Source: Haliotis asinina
Lineage: Eukaryota; Mollusca; Gastropoda; Lepetellida; Haliotidae
Direction of reading: 5' to 3'
Assembly (NCBI RefSeq): GCF_037392515.1
Contig: NC_090295.1
Location: forward strand, 12,915,001-12,979,000
Length of the DNA stretch: 64,000 bases
Below, piece after piece: positions 1 to 10,129 of this stretch (position 1 is the stretch's first letter; each line of letters opens with the position of its first letter). A program made the translations under genes and the position numbers. The notes below the pieces were generated by a model that was not told where the DNA came from, did no database searches, and saw nothing but the letters and a program-made list of their open reading frames with translations.

Positions 1-213
1 GAATCATTCATAAAAACTATTCACAGCGATCTTTTCCTTTACACGGAATTTGTTCCTGAGGATAGCCAAAGCTCCGTGTTCTTTCACAATGATGTTGTAT
101 ATTTATATGTAATAATAATATTTCATTTGAAACCTCCGGCTGAGGCCGTCGGTTCCAAATGCATTCCCGTGCTTCAAATACTCAATAACACCCGGAAATT
201 GGCCAACACATGA
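1..213 (+). other. Open frame at left edge, possible 3' exon end
   Basis: Reading from base 1 there are 70 sense codons before a TGA at 211-213. The frame has no ATG and continues off the left edge, so it could be the end of a terminal exon. The translation is mixed in composition, is not low-complexity and contains acidic and aromatic residues, but I recognise no domain. No clear AATAAA signal follows closely. A frame this long can also arise by chance, so the call is weak. Confidence 0.15.
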
Positions 214-1620
214 TGTTTATCTCCTAACTGAATCACAGCAAACCTTTGAATTCTGCAAGACGGTGCACAATAGCTTTCTTGGCCAAAGACAGTGTACAGT
301 CATGTTAAAATGGTTATTCCATGGTGATAAAATATGTTTACTCTTCACAAAAAAATTAGGGGATCTTATTTTGTTTTATTTACGATTAAAATATTTAGGA
401 GATTTGTCGGAGTCAATGAATGTTGATATGATATTATTGTATGTTTTGTGAGTGCATCACCATTTGCATTTCTTTACAACCATAGATATTTGGAATGTAG
501 TCGCTTTTGAAAGATGATTGGTGTATGGCATATAATTTGCACGATGCGATGTTCATTTTAAAACAAACGACTAGAAACAAACACTAACAAATGTGTGATG
601 CAAGATGAGTGTCAAAGTTAATGTTCTAAGTGATTTCTCGACCTTCTTGAAAAAACGTCAAAATCAAGAATGGGACCCCATGCACGTGTATGGGGCTACT
701 GCATTGTGCCCGTGCATATCATACGTAGTGTTTGGGGGTAGTAATAGAGGGAAATGGTGGTGCGTTCATAAGATGCCTGTCCTTGAAATGTTCGTTAACG
801 TTTACATTTCCTATCCAAATTGAAAGTTCGTTATCCCCTACTTTTTTAAGAGTATATGATCATCATTGATGTGTCAATGGACCTTACGATCATGTTTTTT
901 CGCCGTGATATGTCCAGAATTACTTGGACTAGTATGGCCAAATCAAGCATATACTAGTATAAACAATTACCTGCATATGTAAACAATTACACTACTTTTA
1001 AGTGTGAAGTTTTATGAAAATCAGGTCCTGTTTTCAGAGGATCACGACCAGATGCATACTGACTTCATAGAGAAAAAAACAAACAAAGCACTAAGTAACG
1101 AAATATTTTATGAAATGTCAAGTTTGAATCTCCAAGGAAACACATATGAAGACGTCTGTGCATGACGCAACACCAAATTGGAGTCATTGATTTGCTGTCT
1201 CTTTGAACGTATATCTGTTTGATGTCTCTAAAGCACGTGGAACAATTAGCACATTGCCATAGTAATAAACAAATAAACGCACTGTCGCTCATTGTATCTT
1301 GTTTGACTAATGCTAAATATTTAGTTGTCGTCATGGGGAAAACACACTTACTAAAGAACAAAATTTTTCGTACCAAAGCGTCAGGAAACATGTATTAGTC
1401 TGGAAAAGAAAACAAATTACATGCTCCAAGAATCGACAAAAAAATTAATGATGCATTGGGAAATCCTGATGTATATTCATACAAAAATACCCTTAAAGCT
1501 TAAGTGAGAACACCGTTTTGTCACATTGTTATCTATTTCTGATAGTGTCAGAAAATAGATATTTCTTTGACGTATGCATCGAAATCAACAATGAAATGGA
1601 TGAAAAGTTTCATGTTAAAG
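214..1620. other. No gene seen; non-coding DNA
   Basis: I found no convincing exon, RNA gene or repeat here. Open frames are at most about 110 codons on either strand, with no recognisable composition or splice signals. Confidence 0.5.
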
Positions 1621-1786
1621 TGGGGCGGTGCGGTAGCCAAGTGGTGAAGCTTTCACCAGTCACGCCATAGGCCCAGGTTTGATTACCCAAATGGGTACAG
1701 TGTTTGAAGCCCATTGCTGGTGTCCCTCGCTGTTATGTCGGTGACAGATTGCTACTAAGGGGCATAAAACAATGCTCACTCATGTT
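1621..1786 (+). mobile_element. SINE family A, tRNA-derived, diverged copy
   Basis: The head shows a pol III A-box-like stretch (ggtagccaagtggtgaa) followed by a B-box-like stretch (caggtttgattaccc). Next come the conserved body around 'tgaagcccattgctggtgtc' and a GGCATAAAAC-type end followed by CTCACTCAT. The same head-body-tail order recurs more than ten times in this window. This copy is substituted in the A and B boxes and is probably inactive. The family resembles abundant abalone SINEs from memory. Confidence 0.85.
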
Positions 1787-2032
1787 AACGTTTTAGTTCA
1801 TAGTTGAATCTAGCTTGTTTAAAGTGTAGTTCATATTTGGATTTCTGTCAGTTTATATTCTTGAATTAACAGACGTTGCATTGTAATAAGAAGAAAATTT
1901 GTTTAGTGTAATCATTCCATGTGAGAATTAGGTGATATAAGTGAATGGCCTTCCATGTACAAATTTTACTGGCTAGGATACAGAATCGTTTCCATGACAA
2001 TGAACGTCTTTAGGCCAACAGATCAAAAATGT

Positions 2033-2256
2033 TCCAGGTACATGTCGGTGGTCTGTAAATAATCGTGTCTGGACCAGACAATCTAAAGATCAACAGCATG
2101 AGCATCGATCTGCGCAATTGGGAACCGATGACATGTATCAACCAAGTCAGCGAGTCTGACCACCCGATCGCCTTACGACAAGCACAGTCGCCTTTTATGG
2201 CAAGCATGGGTTGCTGAAGGCCTATTCTACCCCGGACCTCCACGGGTCTTTGAAAC
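2033..2256 (-). mobile_element. SINE family B copy, lacking its 3' tail
   Basis: This copy matches those at 6491-6763 and 16350-16545 through the core 'gagcatcgatctgcgcaatt' and the end 'ggcctattctacccc'. Sense is taken as the minus strand, because that reading ends in the GCGGCGTAAAAC tail shared with family A. Here the shared tail region is replaced or lost, and a small deletion removes part of the GTTAGTCGCCTC segment. The 95-codon minus-strand frame over it is an artefact of the repeat. Confidence 0.85.
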
Positions 2257-3904
2257 ACAATTCTTGCGTGAGTAAATATTGTTTTCTTCTTAATCATTGA
2301 ACAATGGATCTTTTGTCAGAAAATTCACTATAAAATACCATCTTAAGGATCACATATACTCCAGAGGTTACAAATGCATAAACCATTTATTGGAAGCGTC
2401 ATTAATGAAACCCCGCCATTAAAACTAATTATCTCGATGCAAAACACTGCATTTTAAACAAAGGATATCCTTCTCGTGTAGAGTACACCATCTTCTGTGT
2501 GTGAATGCCCAGTTAGAAAGTGACGCTAATTATTTGCTTCAATTAAATACAAACCCCATTTTCTTTTAATCAGCTGAGACATGAATGTGTATGCTCTTGA
2601 ATAATAAACGCGAATGCTATGTTTATTTCACTTCCCGGTTCGTAATCGCGTTAATACAAAATCGTAAAATGTTCAAAGCTACAGAAAGTTATGAGGATGT
2701 GTTACATGTAAATGTGCTATATCAAATGTGATATCTTTATGGGCCTCCATGTCTACACCGTAAGCCATTCTTCGGTCGTACACACCTTACATCGTCATTG
2801 TTCCGAGGTCAACGTGACCCGTTAAGAAGACCCACCTACTCAAGGATCACGGGGTCATTTCACAGTTTTATAGTCTCATCATAAATTATGTCAACCTTGC
2901 AAACTAAATTCTATAACACAGCTAATATCGGCAACCATGCCTGCAGAACCTATATCAATGCAACGATTACAGTAGTTTAGTAACTGAATATGATAAAAGA
3001 GCTTTTCACTTTGAGTTGTGTCCCGCGACGTCTACAGTTTGCCTGTAACCCGATGAGCAGTGAACTAAACTACGCCCCTGGCTATAACTGTGAATGAAAC
3101 AGACACGGCTTTGGGTTAGTCAATTTCAGATGATATGAACATGCGCCAACGGGAAATAACCGTCTTAAGAACATAGACAAGTCACAAACAGAGTTGTCAT
3201 GCGAAGTGTTACGTGTAATCTTAGATATCGTCGCCTGTAGATACACACCGTTTCATGTAGACGCCACATTCGCGGATTCTGCTTGGGAGAGGGGTGGGGG
3301 GGGGGGATGCTCGTCTGTCACCACACCCCTTTTTAAACGTACAAAGAATGTTGACGCGTAAAGATGTTTTACCATGATATATTTTAACGGAATCAGTTGG
3401 TGACATTGTTTTCAACATAACTACATTTACGTGGCTCATTTCTGTAAGGAGCACCATATATTTCTAATCTCGATTTTTTCGTTGCAGCTTGTAATTTTGA
3501 TTTCAACAATTGTTATATCACACTGGTTTCGAGATCGTCGGTGATTTATGCTACAAAGTATAGGGTCATTTTATTACTGTGTGATCTTATGGTTCCGTTT
3601 CCTTAATGATAACGATGTTGTTTAAACATAAAGTTTACGTAAGGAAAAAAGAAGCCAAATGCGGCAATGTAATGACTGAGTTCAGTTTACCGCAACCGGT
3701 AAATTGATAAATACATATCGTTAATTTAATCTTTAGAACACGGAACTCTACAGATAAATTTCACTTGTGTGAAAGAAATATGCGTTCAGCCTATAATAAC
3801 CGGTAAATGTAAATAATAGTTTCAGCAGAGACAGATAGATATACATACATACAGATGGATGGATGGGTGAATAGTCATTTCACAGAAAGATTGAAATCTT
3901 TAGT
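2257..3904. other. Non-coding DNA, normal CpG content
   Basis: No exon is supported. A G-rich run at about 3288-3306 is the only unusual composition. CpG dinucleotides are frequent, roughly 30 in 2641-3300 by hand count. This makes the stretch a useful contrast to the CpG-poor DNA right of 31 kb. Confidence 0.5.
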
Positions 3905-4086
3905 CATTTCACAATCTGATAGTAACATATGTATGGTTACATCGAAGATGACTTCTCCACCATTTGGGGGAACCAATTGCACATCTTATGCTGATGAATT
4001 GCCCGTGGATCATTCGTCAAATTTGTAAACGCATGGTGCAAATATCATGCCTGTGGTTTAGTGTAAAGCTTTGTTAAGAATTCTCA
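3905..4086 (+). repeat. Dispersed repeat, copy 1 (pair with 39.9 kb)
   Basis: This stretch aligns by eye with 39905-40096. Shared landmarks in the same order are 'tttgggggaacc', 'catcttatgc / cattatgc', 'caaatttgtaaa / caaattgctaaa', 'catggtgcaaatatc / catgtgcaaatatc', 'tgtaaagcttt / tgtaaagtttt' and 'aagaatt'. The two copies lie 36 kb apart in the same orientation. I recognise no protein or RNA head, so it is an unclassified family. Confidence 0.6.
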
Positions 4087-4174
4087 GGTAGGTAGGTAGG
4101 TCGGTCGGTCGGTCGGTCGGTCGGTCGGTCGGTCGGTCGGTAGGTAGGTAGGTAGGTAGGTAGGTAGGTAGGTA
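4087..4174 (+). repeat. Compound tetranucleotide (GGTA/GGTC) microsatellite
   Basis: Three GGTA units are followed by a block of GGTC units and then a second block of GGTA units. The pure internal GGTC block inside GGTA flanks suggests one point-mutated unit that later expanded. Confidence 0.95.
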
Positions 4175-4872
4175 GTCACACGTGGTTGTGTAATTCTTCC
4201 GCCGGGAGGTTGATATTATAATTACTTACTGTTATGCCCTTCAGTTGTCATAGTTGTCATAACACTAAAAAGAGTGCAAGTTTGTCTGCCCGTCAGTCCA
4301 ATCTGTGGTCTCCTTTGCAACGAAAAAAGGTACTTTTTGTTTCTCTCAAACTCATCAAGAGTTAATATGTGTGAAACGTCATGCAAAGGTCATAGCATGG
4401 GTGAACACCATGTTTACCAGCCCAGCGCCATATTGAATAGATTTCTCTAAATAAATACAATAAAGTTTCGAGAATGACCTAACCTTTGATAGTGAAACCT
4501 AAATTGAAACCTCAGTTGTCAGAAAACTATGTCATAAAGAGAGGCACCCATAAAAATGTACCTATCTTACGTACTAGAGGAGCGAATAAATGGGATTTAA
4601 TTACATGGCTCAGAATTGGACTCCTAATGCATTGTTTATCAAACAATTACTTCACAGAGAGCTTCAAACACGACACTAACAGCTTCGATGTCGGCATCCC
4701 GTGACCTGCGGGCTTGATGGTTATTATGTGTTGATGGTATTACCATGGCCTCAGGTCCATGCAGTACCTGGGGTTTCATGTAAGCTGTATTTAATATCAT
4801 CAGGCTGCAGGGTATTGCACGCGCAACGTTAAAGTCTAGCAACTGAGCACCTGTAATACAGACATGTTTTTG
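4175..4872. other. Non-coding DNA, nothing recognised
   Basis: Only short frames of about 70 codons occur, with no protein-like features. Confidence 0.45.
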
Positions 4873-4990
4873 GATAACAACTACTTTTGTTTTGAGAGCG
4901 CGACGTTTCGATGCAGACTCCTGTACATCTGTGGAGCAGGGAATCTCAATCGAAACGTCACACTCACAAAATAAAGGAAGTTGTTATCTG
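4873..4990. mobile_element. Short foldback MITE with GATAACAAC terminal repeats
   Basis: The left end starts GGATAACAACTACTTTTG and runs through GCGACGTTTCGATGCAGA. The right end, read as its reverse complement, gives GATAACAACTTCCTTTATTT and then TGTGACGTTTCGATTGAGA. The two arms therefore pair over about 50 bases around a short loop. No coding capacity is present, so it must be mobilised in trans if at all. The longer element at 5046-6231 and a terminus at 18.28 kb carry the same end sequence. The transposase superfamily and target duplication cannot be assigned by eye. Confidence 0.7.
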
Positions 4991-5142
4991 TAAACTTGAC
5001 AGTACTTCCCACCTTCTGAAAATGTCACACAGAGACAAACAAACTTATGGATAGCAAATTCTTTATTCCGTGAATTCGACATTTCCATGCAGATTCTTGC
5101 ACCGTTGTCAAGCAAGAACATAGAATGAAGCGGAAGCAAGGC

Positions 5143-5302
5143 ATGTGTTCTTTGTTAATTGTCATATTTTCTTAGTTAATTGTCATATTTTCTTAGTTAA
5201 TTGTCATATTTTCTTTGTTAATGATCATATGTCCTTTGTTAATTATCATATGTTCTTTGTTAATTATCATATTTTCTTTGTTAATTATATCATTTCTTTG
5301 TT
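5143..5302 (+). repeat. 21-bp minisatellite, about seven units
   Basis: The unit TTAGTTAATTGTCATATTTTC repeats with small substitutions (TTAG/TTTG, GTCAT/ATCAT). A period of 21 keeps one frame open and yields an 85-codon repetitive frame that should not be read as a gene. It lies inside the left part of the 5046-6231 element. Confidence 0.9.
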
Positions 5303-5499
5303 ATACTCAGTATATGTTTGCCTCCACTTCATGTTGAGGGTAGGACAAAATCCAACAAGACAAAATATCTGCACACCGCGGACAAAATCCCAAACAGAGT
5401 GAAAAATGACGTACAGTTTATTTCGAAAAATGCCATTCAATTTATTTTGAAATGGAAATTGAATTTTTTTCTCATAAATATTCAGTATTGACCATAATG

Positions 5500-5645
5500 A
5501 TGAGTGGGTAATTTTAGTTTAACCCCACACTCTGCAATATTCCAGCTATATGGCGGCGGTCCAGACAATCCAGCAATCAACGGCATGAGCATCGATCTGC
5601 GCAACTGGAAACCCATGACATGTGTCAACCAAGCCAGTACTGACC
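5500..5645 (-). mobile_element. SINE family B fragment (3' part)
   Basis: Recognisable parts are the tail side 'cactctgcaatattccagct', 'atatggcggcggtc', and the core 'gagcatcgatctgcgcaact' with 'tgtgtcaaccaagccag'. The CTGTAAATAATCGAGTCTG segment is deleted. The 5' part with the GCCTCTTACGACAAGCATGG segment is missing. The fragment lies inside the 5046-6231 element and so inserted after it. Confidence 0.8.
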
Positions 5646-6490
5646 AAAAGCACATATGCACTATTAACATGATTCAACACAATTTCATAAAACAAATTAA
5701 CACAATCTGACGTTGTGGCCATTGCCAGACAGAGAGTTTGGAATATCAATCGTCTCTCTTTCCGGTCAATGCGCAAAAGGCGTTTTGGCGCTGGGATTCT
5801 GAATTTCTTTTGCGTCTTGGGTGGTTTCTCCCCACTGGAACAACTGCTTCATCTCGCTGGAATCCATGAATGAGCGCCCATTCCATGCTGATGGATGATT
5901 ATGGCCGATTATGTGCTTGAAAGTGTAATTCCAAACATCAGATGGATCACTGGTGCCTTCTGACTGTCCACGGCCATAACATGGACAGTCAAGACATCAG
6001 GGTTTGCTAATCAAAACACGCTGATCAACTTATCTCGCCGGGTTCTTGGTGTAAAAAGTTAGCAATAACACACTAGTATACAAATGGGTTTTTGTCCTCT
6101 TGGTGTAGGATTTTGTGCAAAGAAATTTTGATCAGTTGGATTTTGTCCGCCCCACTTCATGTTATATTCCTGTTACAAGAGTCTGTATGGAAACGTCGCA
6201 CTCACACAATAAAGAAGTTGTTATCCATAAAGCGTGTCTGTCTGTCTTTTTATCATTTTGCTGTTCTGCCAGCTTCTAAAATGCTGCTAAAAATACCACC
6301 GAATGAAGTTACCGAGCGTCTTTAGACTGTGTCAGATGACCGCACCGGAAGCTGGTAGCTAAAACCTACACTCAGACACATCAGGTTTGTCGATTGGTGA
6401 ATGACGCAAGAAGAGGATATGGTAGTCTGAGGAATGTTATGTTTCACAATGTAAGAATAATCGTTTAGGGGATTTACACAATGATATATA

Positions 6491-6763
6491 GTGAGTGAGT
6501 GAGTGAGTTAAGTTTTACGCCGCACTCAGCAATATCCCAGATATATGGCGGCGGTCTGTGAATAATCGAGTCTGGACCAGACAACCCACTGATCAACAAC
6601 ATGAGCATCGATCTGCGCAATTGGGAACCGATGACATGTGTCAACCAAGTAAGCGAGTCTGACCACCCGATCCCGTTAGTCGCCTCTTACGACAAACATA
6701 GTCGCCTTTTATGGCAAGCATGGGTTGCTGAAGGCCTATTCTACCCCGGGACCTTCACGGGTC
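6491..6763 (-). mobile_element. SINE family B, full-length copy with target duplication
   Basis: This is the best-preserved family B copy. Flanking 12-mers CAATGATATATA (6479-6490) and CAATGATGTATA (6764-6775) differ at one base and bracket it, which supports target-primed insertion. On the minus strand it begins at the GACCCGTGAAGGTCCCGGGG end and runs through a possible pol III A-box-like 'gtggtcagactcgctgac' and B-box-like 'cggttcccaattg'. It ends in TGCGGCGTAAAACTTAACTC and ACTC repeats. That end is the same tail as family A. Confidence 0.9.
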
Positions 6764-6775
6764 CAATGATGTATA

Positions 6776-7142
6776 CACTTATATACTAGTAATAGAGGGT
6801 TAAACTCTTTTGTATGTTTAAAACAACACGATCCGCAAATTTATATTTTCTCGAATTTAACCAGCTTCTATTATTCACATCACATAATCAGTTTCCTTGT
6901 ATGGTATTGATTTATATCCTGCCGTATGATTCATGTTGTCGATCCAGGATTAAAGTAAATATGGAATGTTTTACACATAGTCTACTAAACATAATCAGGG
7001 ATCAAATTCAATATTGTGTAGTATTGACGACCTATGTAGACATACATGTACATTATAAAGGTTTTATAAGATATTAGATCTCGAATAAGATTCAAAACCC
7101 TTGCTGCTAATATTGAAAGCACTTTGTCACTCAAGGCTACAA
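6776..7142. other. Non-coding AT-rich DNA
   Basis: No support for a gene. An 87-codon frame has no recognisable features. Confidence 0.4.
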
Positions 7143-7280
7143 CTTTTCTCTGCACAATGTATCGCTTACCACCAAATGGTTACTATGTTATTACTACCAG
7201 TATTTATCATAATAGAGTTATACAACTTATATACGATACATTATGCCATGTCACGCGACAACAGTCGCCTGCAGCAAAAG
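7143..7280 (+). repeat. Diverged direct duplication, copy 1
   Basis: This stretch aligns with 7951-8105. Shared blocks are 'cttttctctg', 'accaaa', 'tactatgtta', 'accagtatt', 'ataatagagttatac / tgatagaattatac', 'atgccatgtcacgcgacaac / atgccaggcgacaac' and 'tcgcctgcagcaaa'. The copies lie 808 bases apart on either side of the trinucleotide array. I do not recognise the unit as a known element. Confidence 0.65.
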
Positions 7281-7284
7281 AAGT

Positions 7285-7789
7285 GTAGTAGTAGTAGCAG
7301 CAGTAGTAGTAGTAGTAGTAGCGGCAGTAGTAGGAGCAGTAGTAGTAGTAGCAGCAGCAGTAGTAGCAGCAGCAGTAGTGTAGTAGTAGTAGTATCAGCA
7401 GTAGTAGTAGTAGCGGCAGTAGTAGGAGCAGTAGTAGTAGTAGCAGCAGCAGTAGTAGCAGCAGCAGTAGTGTAGTAGTAGTAGTATCAGCAGTAGTAGT
7501 AGTAGCGGCAGTAGTAGGAGCAGTAGTAGTAGTAGCAGCAGCAGTAGTAGCAGCAGCAGTAGTGTAGTAGTAGTAGTATCAGCAGTAGTAGTATCAGCAG
7601 TAGTAGCAGCAGCAGTAGTAGCAGCAGCAGTAGTAGCAGCAGCAGTAGTAGCAGCAGCAGTAGTAGCAGCAGTAGTAGTAGTAGCAGCAGCAGTAGCAGT
7701 AGTATCAGCAGTAGTAGTAGTAGCAGCAATAGTAGTAGCAGCGGCGGCAGCAACAACAACAGTAGTAGCAGTATTAGTAGCATAATAGT
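7285..7789 (+). repeat. AGT/AGC trinucleotide array with 92-bp higher-order unit
   Basis: About 500 bases are built almost only from AGT, AGC and rarer GGC, ATC and AAC triplets. The block starting GCGGCAGTAGTAGGAGCAGT occurs at 7321, 7413 and 7505, an exact 92-base spacing. Each unit contains a two-base slip (AGTGTAG), so the phase shifts from unit to unit and the poly-Ser, poly-Val, poly-Leu and poly-Ala frames here are not genes. Confidence 0.95.
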
Positions 7790-7848
7790 AGCTCTTATCG
7801 ACGGTCAGCGCGATACATTGTGATACATGCAACTTTGTGCAACAGATA
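7782..7848 (+). repeat. 3' flank shared with the array at 10.13 kb
   Basis: This flank aligns with 10129-10195 through 'agtagctcttatcgacggtc / agtagttgttatcgatggtc', then 'catgcaact / catgcatact' and 'ctttgtgcaacaga'. Both copies sit directly after an AGT/AGC array, so the arrays appear to belong to a dispersed repeat and not to have arisen independently. Confidence 0.65.
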
Positions 7849-7950
7849 GTGACTTGATCCATGCATGGTTTAGTTCTGATAAAGGTATTTCATCTTGATC
7901 AGGATTAACAATCAAAACAACAGCTCCGGTCTATCGAATTAAACACGCAC

Positions 7951-8105
7951 TTTTCTCTGTGCAAAAATCGTTTAACACCAAAGGGATACTATGTTAATAG
8001 TACCAGTATTAATCCTGATAGAATTATACATCAGCAATTATACAACAGCAAATTATATAAGATGTCTTATGTCATGCCAGGCGACAACACTCGCCTGCAG
8101 CAAAG
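7951..8105 (+). repeat. Diverged direct duplication, copy 2
   Basis: This is the partner of 7143-7280, ending at the same 'gcctgcagcaaa' boundary. In copy 1 that boundary abuts the trinucleotide array. Here it is followed by ordinary sequence with no array. Confidence 0.65.
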
Positions 8106-8525
8106 TTACCGTTAAAATAGTGTTCGCCTCAGGTACGGACGTCCATCCATTGTTGTGGTCAATATTTGTCACACGAGGAGATTTCAGAACACGTAATCGT
8201 TTTTGTGTAGTCATACTTATCCGACCGCTTGTTGTTGTCACATGGACCTTGTCAATAGCATCTTAAAACATAACAGGATGAAATGCCATATTAGACAAGC
8301 GCTCTCGCAATAAGGTATCTCCATTAACTTCTCCAGAATATAATCCCTTAAGGGGCAGTATTACCTTACACGAAGGGGGATAGAGAATGTGGCAAGCGTA
8401 CAAAAATCAGTATCTGTTGTAAGAGCTGTCACTTGTAGAAGATGTGTGTTCATAAAATAACTGCACTGTGCATATCCATTCTCTATGTCGTCTAGTTTTA
8501 CACTATATGCTTGTTTTTTAATTAT
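8106..8525. other. Non-coding DNA, nothing recognised
   Basis: No exon or repeat is supported. Confidence 0.4.
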
Positions 8526-8681
8526 GTGTGTGAGTTAGTGTTGCGAGGATTTTAGCAATATTCCGACAATAGCACTGCGGGGGACAACAGAAATGGCTTT
8601 CCATATTGTACCCATGTGGGGAAACGAAGCCGGGCCTTCAGTGTGAAGAGCGAACGCTTTAACCACTAGGCTATCCCACCA
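8526..8681 (-). mobile_element. SINE family A copy
   Basis: In minus-strand sense the head GGATAGCCTAGTGGTTAAAG and a decayed B box are followed by the CACATGGGTACAATATGG body. The tail is CGGAATATTGCTAAAATC with a short ACTAACTCAC end. Several CpGs of the family survive, as in the GCGGGGGACAAC segment. Confidence 0.9.
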
Positions 8682-8746
8682 TAAAGAATATATAAAGAAT
8701 TAAGAGATGTTTAAGGTGTATGTAGTTAGCCACGCGTACAGAACGT

Positions 8747-9447
8747 CGACATACTTGACTGTACACAGTATTGTACTGTTCTCATCGAGGTAAACAACAG
8801 GATTTACCAACCATTCGACATACTTGACTGTACACAGTATTGTACTGTTCTCATCGAGGTAAACAACAGGATTTACCAACCATTCGACATACTTGACTGT
8901 ACACAGTATTGTACTGTTCTCATCGAGGTAAACAACAGGATTTACCAACCATTCGACATACTTGACTGTACACAGTATTGTACTGTTCTCATCGAGGTAA
9001 ACAACAGGATTTACCAACCATTCGACATTCTTGACTGTACACAGTATTATACTGTTCTCATCGAGGTAAACAACAGGATTTACCAACCATTCGACATACT
9101 TGACTGTACACAGTATTGTACTGTTCTCATCGAGGTAAACAACAGGATTTACCAACCATTCGACATACTTGACTGTACACAGTATTGTACTGTTCTCATC
9201 GAGGTAAACAACAGGATTTACCAACCATTCGACATACTTGACTGTACACAGTATTATACTGTTCTCATCGAGGTAAACAACAGGATTTACCAACCATTCG
9301 ACATACTTGACTGTACACAGTATTATACTGTTCTCATCGAGGTAAACAACAGGATTTACCAACCATTCGACATACTTGACTGTACACAGTATTATACTGT
9401 TCTCATCGAGGTAAACAACAGGATTTACCAACCATTCGACATTCTTG
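8747..9447. repeat. 69-bp minisatellite, exactly 10 units plus 11 bases
   Basis: Units start at 8747 and repeat every 69 bases up to 9436. A partial unit of 11 bases follows. Units are nearly identical and differ mainly at one G/A site (TATTGTACT versus TATTATACT) and one A/T site (CATACTTG versus CATTCTTG). Because 69 is divisible by three, a 243-codon minus-strand frame stays open with a 23-residue repeat. That frame has no ATG, opens on a TTG codon and varies only at neutral repeat sites, so I do not call a gene. The homogeneity implies recent expansion or gene conversion. Confidence 0.97.
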
Positions 9448-9732
9448 GGTTGGTGTTAATGCTGAATTATATTTCTCGAAGACAGCACAATGGGCTGACA
9501 ACTCATTTTCCCATACAGCCCAAACAGCTCTACATGCCGAACATAGTTGTAGGATGAGGCAAAATGCAAGCGTGTATGAGACAACACTATATAATGACGT
9601 TTCTTTCCGTTTGCAGTTAACTGGTCCATAAATGCTTTAATCATACTTATCTTTTGTGAAATTCGTGATGAGAAAACGCTTTCACGCAGATGCTGAGGAA
9701 TGAATCCGACACAAAATGCGAAAGTCTAAATA

Positions 9733-9733
9733 C

Positions 9734-9776
<43 letters not shown>

Positions 9777-9807
9777 TACTAGTATCAGTAGTGGTAGTAG
9801 CAGCAGT

Positions 9808-9890
<83 letters not shown>

Positions 9891-10044
9891 TGGTAGTGGT
9901 AGTGGTAGTGGTAGTGGTAGTGGTAGTGGTAGTGGTAGTGGTAGTGGTGGTGGTGGTGGTGGTGGTGGTGGTGGTAGCAGCAGCAACAACAGCGGCAGCA
10001 GTAGCATCAGTAGCATCAGTAGCAGTAATAGTAGTAGTAGTAGT

Positions 10045-10091
<47 letters not shown>

Positions 10092-10129
10092 TACCATCAG
10101 TGCCAGTTGGAGTAGTAGGAGTAGCAGCT
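9733..10129 (+). repeat. AGT/AGC/GGT trinucleotide array
   Basis: Ordered blocks are (AGT)n, (AGC)n near 9798-9845, (AGT)n, an AGTGGT hexamer block near 9884-9945, (GGT)n near 9945-9975, then mixed AGC/AAC/ATC. The layered order records successive expansions of mutated units. Homopolymeric Val, Ala and Leu frames across it are artefacts. Confidence 0.95.

Larger units (their letters stand above)
5046..6231. mobile_element. Non-autonomous DNA transposon, 1.2 kb, ~58-bp TIRs
   Basis: The left terminus TATGGATAGCAAATTCTTTA and the reverse complement of the right terminus, TATGGATAACAACTTCTTTA, align for about 58 bases, including GACGTTTCCAT, CAGA and TCTTG. Subterminal inverted copies of a GACAAAATCC motif occur near 5343-5390 and 6107-6150. 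The interior has no transposase-like frame. It contains a 21-bp minisatellite and a partial family B SINE, so it behaves as an old carrier of later insertions and expansions. The ends match the compact MITE just upstream. Confidence 0.65.

Noticed and set aside
7101..7862. Poly-Ser, poly-Val and poly-Leu frames on both strands
   Set aside because: They are reading frames through a trinucleotide array. The 92-base unit shifts phase, so no single protein frame is maintained by selection.
8700..9431. 243-codon minus-strand frame with a 23-residue repeat as a repetitive protein gene
   Set aside because: It is an exact by-product of a 69-base tandem array (divisible by three), opens on a TTG codon, contains no ATG within the repeat and has no splice or promoter context.
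8747..9447. CRISPR-like array from regular repeats
   Set aside because: Units are contiguous with no unique spacers, and the surroundings are eukaryotic.
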